Source of the DNA: Pelagibius sp964472095
GTDB lineage: Bacteria; Pseudomonadota; Alphaproteobacteria; Kiloniellales; Kiloniellaceae
Direction of reading: 5' to 3'
NCBI GenBank assembly: GCA_964472095.1
Contig: CAYYIV010000007.1
Location: forward strand, 1-64,000
Length of the DNA: 64,000 bases
Below the pieces are notes generated by a model. The model was not told the DNA's origin. It did not search any database and saw only the letters and a program-made list of their open reading frames with translations. Made by a program: the position numbers and the translations under genes. This document shows, piece after piece, positions 59,604 through 64,000 of this stretch (position 1 is the stretch's first letter; every line of letters begins with the position of its first letter).

Positions 59604-60845
59604 ATGATGGCTTCCGACAAGGCAACGGTCTTCGCGCCAGAGAACAGCGGGCAGGTGGTGGAGGCCGTGGCCTGGGCGGCGGCCGAAGGCGCCCCGCTGG
59701 AAGTTGTCGGCCGCGGCAGCAAGCGCGGCCTGGGGCGTCCGGTGCAGGCGGCCCACAGCCTCGACCTCGCGCGCCTCGACGGCATCACCCTTTACGAGCC
59801 CGAGGAGCTGGTGCTCTCGGCGCGCTCCGGCACGCCGATGGCAGCCATCGAGGCGGCGCTCGAGGCCGAGCGTCAGATGCTGGCCTTCGAGCCGGCTGAT
59901 CTCGGCCCGTTGCTGGGCGGGCCGCCGGGCGCCGCTTCCATCGGCGGCATCTTGGCCTGCAACCTCGCGGGGCCTCGGCGCATCAAGGCCGGCGCCGCGC
60001 GCGACCACTTCCTCGGCTTCGTCGCCGCTTCCGGGCGCGGCGAGCTCTTCAAGTCCGGCGGCCGGGTGGTGAAGAACGTCACCGGCTACGATCTCTGCAA
60101 GTTGCTCTGCGGCTCCTACGGCACCCTCGCGGTCATGACCGAGGTGACGGTCAAGGTCCTGCCGCGCCCGGAGAAGACCTACACGGTTCTCCTGCTCGGC
60201 CTCGACGACGCCACGGCATCGCAGGCCATGACCCGCGCGCTGGGCTCGCCGCACGAGGTCTCCGGTGCCGCCCACCTGCCGGCCGCCCAGGCGGCCAAGT
60301 CCGAAGTCTCCTATGTCGCCGCTGCCGGCGGCGCGGTCACGGCGCTGCGCCTTGAAGGGCCGGGCCCCTCGGTGGAATACCGCTGCGCCGCGCTCAGGCG
60401 GGAACTCGCCGACCTCGGCGCGAGCGAGGAGTTGCACAGCCGCAACTCGCTCGCCCTGTGGCGCGAGCTGCGCGACGTCATGCCCTTCGTCGGCGCGCGG
60501 GAGACCGCCGTGTGGCGGCTCTCCGTGACGCCGACCGCGGGCCCCGCCGTCGTCGCAGCGATCGGCGAGGGCGAGGCCTTCTACGATTGGGGCGGCGGCC
60601 TGATCTGGCTGTCGCTGCCGTTGGACGGAGAGGCGGCGGGCGATGCAGGAGCGGCCAGGGTGCGCGCCGCCGTCGCCGTCGCCGGCGGTCATGCGACCCT
60701 CATCCGCGCGCCGCTGGAACGCCGCGCCGCGGTCGGCGTGTTCCAGCCGCAGGACGCGGCGACCGCTGCCCTCACTCAGCGGGTGAAGGACGGCTTCGAT
60801 CCGAACCGGGTGCTGAACCCCGGACGCATGTACGCCGGGCTTTAG
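59604..60845 (+). CDS. glcE: Glycolate oxidase, FAD-binding subunit GlcE
   Basis: 413 residues from ATG 59604; the long frame upstream is the tail of glcD in another frame. Shorter FAD domain of the same superfamily with VVGRGSKRGLGRP, GPPGAASIGGILACNLAGPRR, GRVVKNVTGYDLCKL and the ending NPGRMYAGL. Eleven bases after glcD and ten before glcF. Confidence 0.95.
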   Translation: MMASDKATVFAPENSGQVVEAVAWAAAEGAPLEVVGRGSKRGLGRPVQAAHSLDLARLDGITLYEPEELVLSARSGTPMAAIEAALEAERQMLAFEPADLGPLLGGPPGAASIGGILACNLAGPRRIKAGAARDHFLGFVAASGRGELFKSGGRVVKNVTGYDLCKLLCGSYGTLAVMTEVTVKVLPRPEKTYTVLLLGLDDATASQAMTRALGSPHEVSGAAHLPAAQAAKSEVSYVAAAGGAVTALRLEGPGPSVEYRCAALRRELADLGASEELHSRNSLALWRELRDVMPFVGARETAVWRLSVTPTAGPAVVAAIGEGEAFYDWGGGLIWLSLPLDGEAAGDAGAARVRAAVAVAGGHATLIRAPLERRAAVGVFQPQDAATAALTQRVKDGFDPNRVLNPGRMYAGL

Positions 60846-60855
60846 AGAGCGCACG

Positions 60856-62154
60856 ATGCAGACCAACTTTACCCTGGCGCAGCTTGCCGATCCCGATGTC
60901 GCCGAGTCCGAGCGCATCCTGCGCAGCTGCGTGCATTGCGGCTTCTGCACGGCGACCTGCCCGACCTATACCCTGCTCGGCGACGAGCTCGACAGCCCGC
61001 GCGGGCGCATCTACCTGATCAAGGACATGCTCGAGAACGGCCGCCCGGCTTCGGTGCTGGTGGCCAAGCATATCGACCGCTGCCTCTCCTGCCTCTCCTG
61101 CATGACCACCTGTCCCTCCGGCGTGCACTACATGCACCTCGTCGACCATGCCCGCGCCTACATCGAGGAGACCTATCGTCGGCCGTTGCCCGATCGCCTG
61201 CTGCGCGCCCTGCTGGCCTTCGTGCTGCCGCATCCGACACGCTTTCGTCTCGCCCTGTGTGGGGCGTTCTTCGCCAAGCCCTTCACACGCCTCATGCCGG
61301 GGCGCCTCAAGGGTCTGCTCGCCATGGCACCGATCGAGGTGCGTGCGCCGAGCGGGGTCGACCGGCCGCAGGTCTTCGCGGCCGAGGGGCCGCGCCGCGC
61401 CCGCGTGGCGCTGATGACCGGATGCGCCCAGCAGGTCCTGGCGCCGGAGATCAATGAGGCGACCATCCGCCTGCTGACGCGCCACGGTGTCGAGGTGGTG
61501 GTGGCCAAGGGTGCCGGTTGCTGCGGCGCCTTGGTGCATCACCTGGGCAAGACGGCGCCGGCCCTCGATGCCGCGCGCGCCAACGTCGCCGCCTGGACCC
61601 GCGAGCTGGAGGGCGAGGGACTCGACGCCGTCATCATCAACGCTTCGGGCTGCGGCACCACGGTGAAGGACTACGGCTTCATGCTGCGCGAGGACGCCGC
61701 CTGGAAGGACCGAGCAGCGACGATCTCTGCGTTGACCCGGGACGTCACGGAGTTCCTGGATGGCATCGGCCTGAAGGGCGCGCTGGAAGCACGCGGCCTC
61801 ACCGTCGCCTACCACTCGGCCTGCTCCCTGCAGCACGGCCAGCAGATCCGCCGCGAGCCCAAGGCGCTGCTGACGGCGGCGGGCTTCGCCGTGAAGGAGG
61901 TGCCGGAGGGGCACCTCTGCTGCGGCTCGGCGGGCACCTACAACCTGCTGCAGCCGGTCATCGCCGGGCGCCTCAAGGCGCGCAAGATCGCCAACATCGA
62001 GAGCACGAAGCCGGACATCATCGCCACTGGCAACATCGGCTGCATGACACAGATATCAGGCGGCACCGGCATCCCCGTGGTGCACACCGTGGAACTGCTC
62101 GACTGGGCGACCGGCGGCCCGACGCCGCGCGCCTTGGCGGAGTCCGCCTCGTAG
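60856..62154 (+). CDS. glcF: Glycolate oxidase, iron-sulfur subunit GlcF
   Basis: 432 residues. Two [4Fe-4S] ferredoxin motifs, CVHCGFCTATCPT (about 27-39) and CLSCLSCMTTCPS (about 77-89). Two CCG-type cysteine-rich domains (about 175-425) contain GAGCCGALVHH and HLCCGSAGTY. It passes electrons from GlcD/E to the quinone pool. Completes the glcDEF operon; no glcG or malate synthase follows. Confidence 0.95.
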   Translation: MQTNFTLAQLADPDVAESERILRSCVHCGFCTATCPTYTLLGDELDSPRGRIYLIKDMLENGRPASVLVAKHIDRCLSCLSCMTTCPSGVHYMHLVDHARAYIEETYRRPLPDRLLRALLAFVLPHPTRFRLALCGAFFAKPFTRLMPGRLKGLLAMAPIEVRAPSGVDRPQVFAAEGPRRARVALMTGCAQQVLAPEINEATIRLLTRHGVEVVVAKGAGCCGALVHHLGKTAPALDAARANVAAWTRELEGEGLDAVIINASGCGTTVKDYGFMLREDAAWKDRAATISALTRDVTEFLDGIGLKGALEARGLTVAYHSACSLQHGQQIRREPKALLTAAGFAVKEVPEGHLCCGSAGTYNLLQPVIAGRLKARKIANIESTKPDIIATGNIGCMTQISGGTGIPVVHTVELLDWATGGPTPRALAESAS

Positions 62155-62190
62155 CTTGCCACCCTCTGGCCTGGCCCGAGAGCCCGGCGT

Positions 62191-63273
62191 TCAGCCGGCT
62201 AGCCCGGCCAGCGCGAGGCGCTGGGTTTCCAGTGCGCGCTCCCAGATCATCTGCTTCCAGTCGTCGGCGTCCTGGTAGAAGGCCTCGCGCAGCTGCGCCT
62301 TGATGGCGCGGCCCTTGGGCGAGGCGGGATCGCCGTAGCAGTGCAGCCAGTTGTCGGCGCGCAGGGCGAGCTTCACCTCCTCCGTGGGCAGGGTGCCGCA
62401 TTCCAGGGCAATGGCAGTGACCTCCACCTGGGGAATCGCCTCTTCCATGCCGGTGACGTTGAAGCCTCGCACCTCGGTCGAGCTCGAGGTGCCGAGCGCC
62501 GTGCTGGTGAAGTCGTCGCCGTACCAGCTCTGCACCCGTTTGAAGGCGGCACCGCCCGGCGTCGACGGAAAGATGCGCTCGCCATGTCCGCGCGGGCCCA
62601 GGCCGGTATGGTAGTCGATCGTCGCCACTTTCTTGGCGCCGCTGAGATGACGGGCGAAAACCTGCTTCAGGGTGCGGTGCGACCAGGCCGGCGCGCGGCC
62701 GCCGTAGAAGATGCCGCTGGCGTGCTTGTATTGGCCGTTGGCGATGGCGGCCTGCAGGCCGTGCGCGCCGTGCTTCTCGGCATAGGCGGCGAGAATCTCG
62801 CGTGTCGCCGCGATGGTGGCGTCGTCCCAGGTCGGCGGGCAGAGCGCCTCGGCCAGCGCGTCGTAGCCGGGGTTCTCCGGCAGCGGCTGTGCAAAGTCGA
62901 CGAAGTTGCGGTTGAGGTCGACGTTGTCTTCGGTCACCCGGCGCAGCCAGGCGAAGCCATGGGGATTGATCGCGTGCAGCGCCATATACGCGATTCCATC
63001 CGGCTGCTGCGCGGCGAGTCCGCTCTCGAACCAGCCGGTCTGCACGGCGGAGCCGGAGAAGCCCTCTACGCCATGGGTGCCTGAGATGGTGACCAGCACA
63101 CGTTCGGCATCCTCCGGACCGTACCAGGCGACGTCGCTCGCCAGTTCCTCGCCGTTCGGCCCTCGTCCCGGATGTACGTAGGAGAACATACGTGCGCCTG
63201 CGTGCGCTGCAGCCGCCGCAAAGCGCCGCCGAGCCTCTGCAAAGTCTGAAGAAAAGTACTCGCTACCTGCCAT
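62191..63273 (-). CDS. DUF2817 domain protein (M14-like peptidase fold)
   Basis: 360 residues. Zinc-peptidase-like motifs: H-x-x-E in SGTHGVEGFSGS (about 64-75), NRNFVDF, a metal-type DYHTGLGPRG and a catalytic-type Glu in IALECGT. DUF2817 belongs to the M14 carboxypeptidase clan; activity is not established. No signal peptide, so cytoplasmic. Convergent with glcF. Confidence 0.88.
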   Translation of the reverse strand: MAGSEYFSSDFAEARRRFAAAAAHAGARMFSYVHPGRGPNGEELASDVAWYGPEDAERVLVTISGTHGVEGFSGSAVQTGWFESGLAAQQPDGIAYMALHAINPHGFAWLRRVTEDNVDLNRNFVDFAQPLPENPGYDALAEALCPPTWDDATIAATREILAAYAEKHGAHGLQAAIANGQYKHASGIFYGGRAPAWSHRTLKQVFARHLSGAKKVATIDYHTGLGPRGHGERIFPSTPGGAAFKRVQSWYGDDFTSTALGTSSSTEVRGFNVTGMEEAIPQVEVTAIALECGTLPTEEVKLALRADNWLHCYGDPASPKGRAIKAQLREAFYQDADDWKQMIWERALETQRLALAGLAG

Positions 63274-63408
63274 ACGGCGATCTCCCAGCCGTCGTGTGCC
63301 TGCGGCCCGCCGGAACGGGTGAGGGAATTCCGGCTGTCCTCAATCAATCGTGAAGCATGGAGAAAGTTCCTGTCCTTTGGCTGGGACAATCTTTGGGCCA
63401 TACTGCGG

Positions 63409-63981
63409 ATGATGAAGGGCTTACGAACGAATCTGATGGCGCTCCTGCTTGCGCTCGGCTCGGCCGTTTCCGCGGCGCTGCCGGTTGCGGCCGACCAGAC
63501 AGATGGCCGCCTCGATGCGCTCTTCCAGCGCCTGCTCGAGGCGCCCGGTCCGGGCGAGGCGCAGCTGGTCGAAGGGCTGATCTGGCAGATCTGGGTGCAG
63601 TCCGACGACGGCGCGGTGCGCGGCCTGATGAACGACGGCGTCGCCGCCATGTCGCGCGGTGATCACCGCCATGCGCTCGGCAAGTTCGACCAGATGGTCG
63701 TGATCGCGCCGGACTTCGCGGAGGGCTGGAACAAGCGGGCGACGGTGCACTATCTGCTCGGCAACTACGCTCAGTCGCTCGGCGACATCGCCAAGACCCT
63801 GGCGCTGGAGCCACGGCACTTCGGCGCCCTCGCTGGTCGCGGCCTCGTTTACGTGCGGCTGGAGGACGAGCGCCGCGCACTGAAGGCCTTCGAGGAAGCG
63901 CTGGCGATCCATCCCAACCTGACCTCGGCGGCGATCAACGCCGGCGAGCTGCGCAGAATCCTCCAGGACCGAGATACCTAG
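63409..63981 (+). CDS. Secreted tetratricopeptide-repeat protein
   Basis: 190 residues. Signal peptide MMKGLRTNLMALLLALGSAVSAALP, cut near VAADQ. A helical linker is followed by three TPR units (about 90-185): MNDGVAAMSRGDHRHALGKF, NKRATVHYLLGNYAQSLGDI and AGRGLVYVRLEDERRALKAF. Periplasmic scaffold or sorting role likely. Either of two adjacent ATG codons (63409, 63412) may be used; a longer frame from 63319 lacks a signal-like start. Confidence 0.85.
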   Translation: MMKGLRTNLMALLLALGSAVSAALPVAADQTDGRLDALFQRLLEAPGPGEAQLVEGLIWQIWVQSDDGAVRGLMNDGVAAMSRGDHRHALGKFDQMVVIAPDFAEGWNKRATVHYLLGNYAQSLGDIAKTLALEPRHFGALAGRGLVYVRLEDERRALKAFEEALAIHPNLTSAAINAGELRRILQDRDT

Positions 63982-64000
63982 CAGGCTGCTGAAAAAGTCC
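63982..64000. repeat. Possible insertion-sequence end at the window edge
   Basis: GCAGGCTGCTGAAAAAGTCC, beginning at the last codon of the TPR gene, resembles the terminal inverted repeats of many proteobacterial insertion sequences (GCTGCTGAAAAAGTCC type). Only one end is visible, so this is tentative. Confidence 0.35.

Noticed and set aside
1..64000. CRISPR array, phage structural cluster or plasmid replication genes
   Set aside because: No regularly spaced repeats, cas, capsid, portal, integrase or rep genes were seen in any frame.

Overview
This is a GC-rich alphaproteobacterial chromosome segment. The clearest lineage markers are a CpdR-type single-domain response regulator beside tRNA-Val, a 41-residue zinc-free ribosomal protein L36, an alphaproteobacterial-type Zur box, and heavy use of GTGA/ATGA stop-start overlaps. 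The metabolism (several polyamine-type ABC importers, a TRAP importer, D-glutamate and glycolate genes) fits a heterotroph of the Rhodospirillales/Kiloniellales kind. The genus cannot be fixed by reading alone.

Layout. 0-6 kb: an O-antigen-ligase-like protein and a PotFGHI-like polyamine importer (minus strand). 6-10 kb: a lipoprotein, an OmpR-type regulator with its histidine kinase, and an unknown protein. 10-16 kb: a MATE exporter, then the D-glutamate pair dgcN-dgcA, a secreted unknown, a ceramidase-family membrane protein and a BenE-like transporter. 16-21.8 kb: a surface acyltransferase, a Zur-controlled COG0523 GTPase with DUF1826, and an unknown membrane protein. 21.8-25 kb: a YcaQ-like DNA glycosylase, a methyltransferase and an MBL hydrolase. 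25-34.5 kb: a second Pot-like importer with a divergent TetR regulator, gene remnants, and an acyl-CoA dehydrogenase/GST/CoA-transferase/hydratase operon. 34.5-38.3 kb: NIPSNAP, a lytic transglycosylase, a probable small RNA, a GNAT acetyltransferase, N-formylglutamate amidohydrolase, cpdR and tRNA-Val(GAC).

38.3-56.4 kb is the most accessory part and looks like an old genomic island. It starts at the 3' end of tRNA-Val and ends at a decayed same-orientation copy of the 3' half of that tRNA (35 of 43 positions identical by eye). It holds two catabolic blocks. Block one is a divergent pair of operons: a third Pot-like importer with an M20 amidohydrolase, an FAD oxidase and a cupin on one side, and a class-III aminotransferase, a GntR regulator, the importer's ATPase and a BKACE enzyme on the other. 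Near-identical palindromes lie between the two operons. Block two is a quinate/shikimate set: a TRAP importer, 3-dehydroquinate dehydratase, a TetR regulator, a shikimate/quinate dehydrogenase and a 3-dehydroshikimate dehydratase fused to an HPPD-like domain. No integrase is visible.

56.5-64 kb returns to core-like genes: a methyltransferase, rpmJ, the glycolate oxidase operon glcDEF with a perfect FadR/GlcC-type operator, a DUF2817 peptidase-like protein and a TPR protein. The window ends in a sequence resembling an insertion-sequence end.

The best candidates for something undescribed are the divergent M20/oxidase/aminotransferase/BKACE catabolic block with its operators, and the structured anti-Shine-Dalgarno small RNA at about 35.8 kb.
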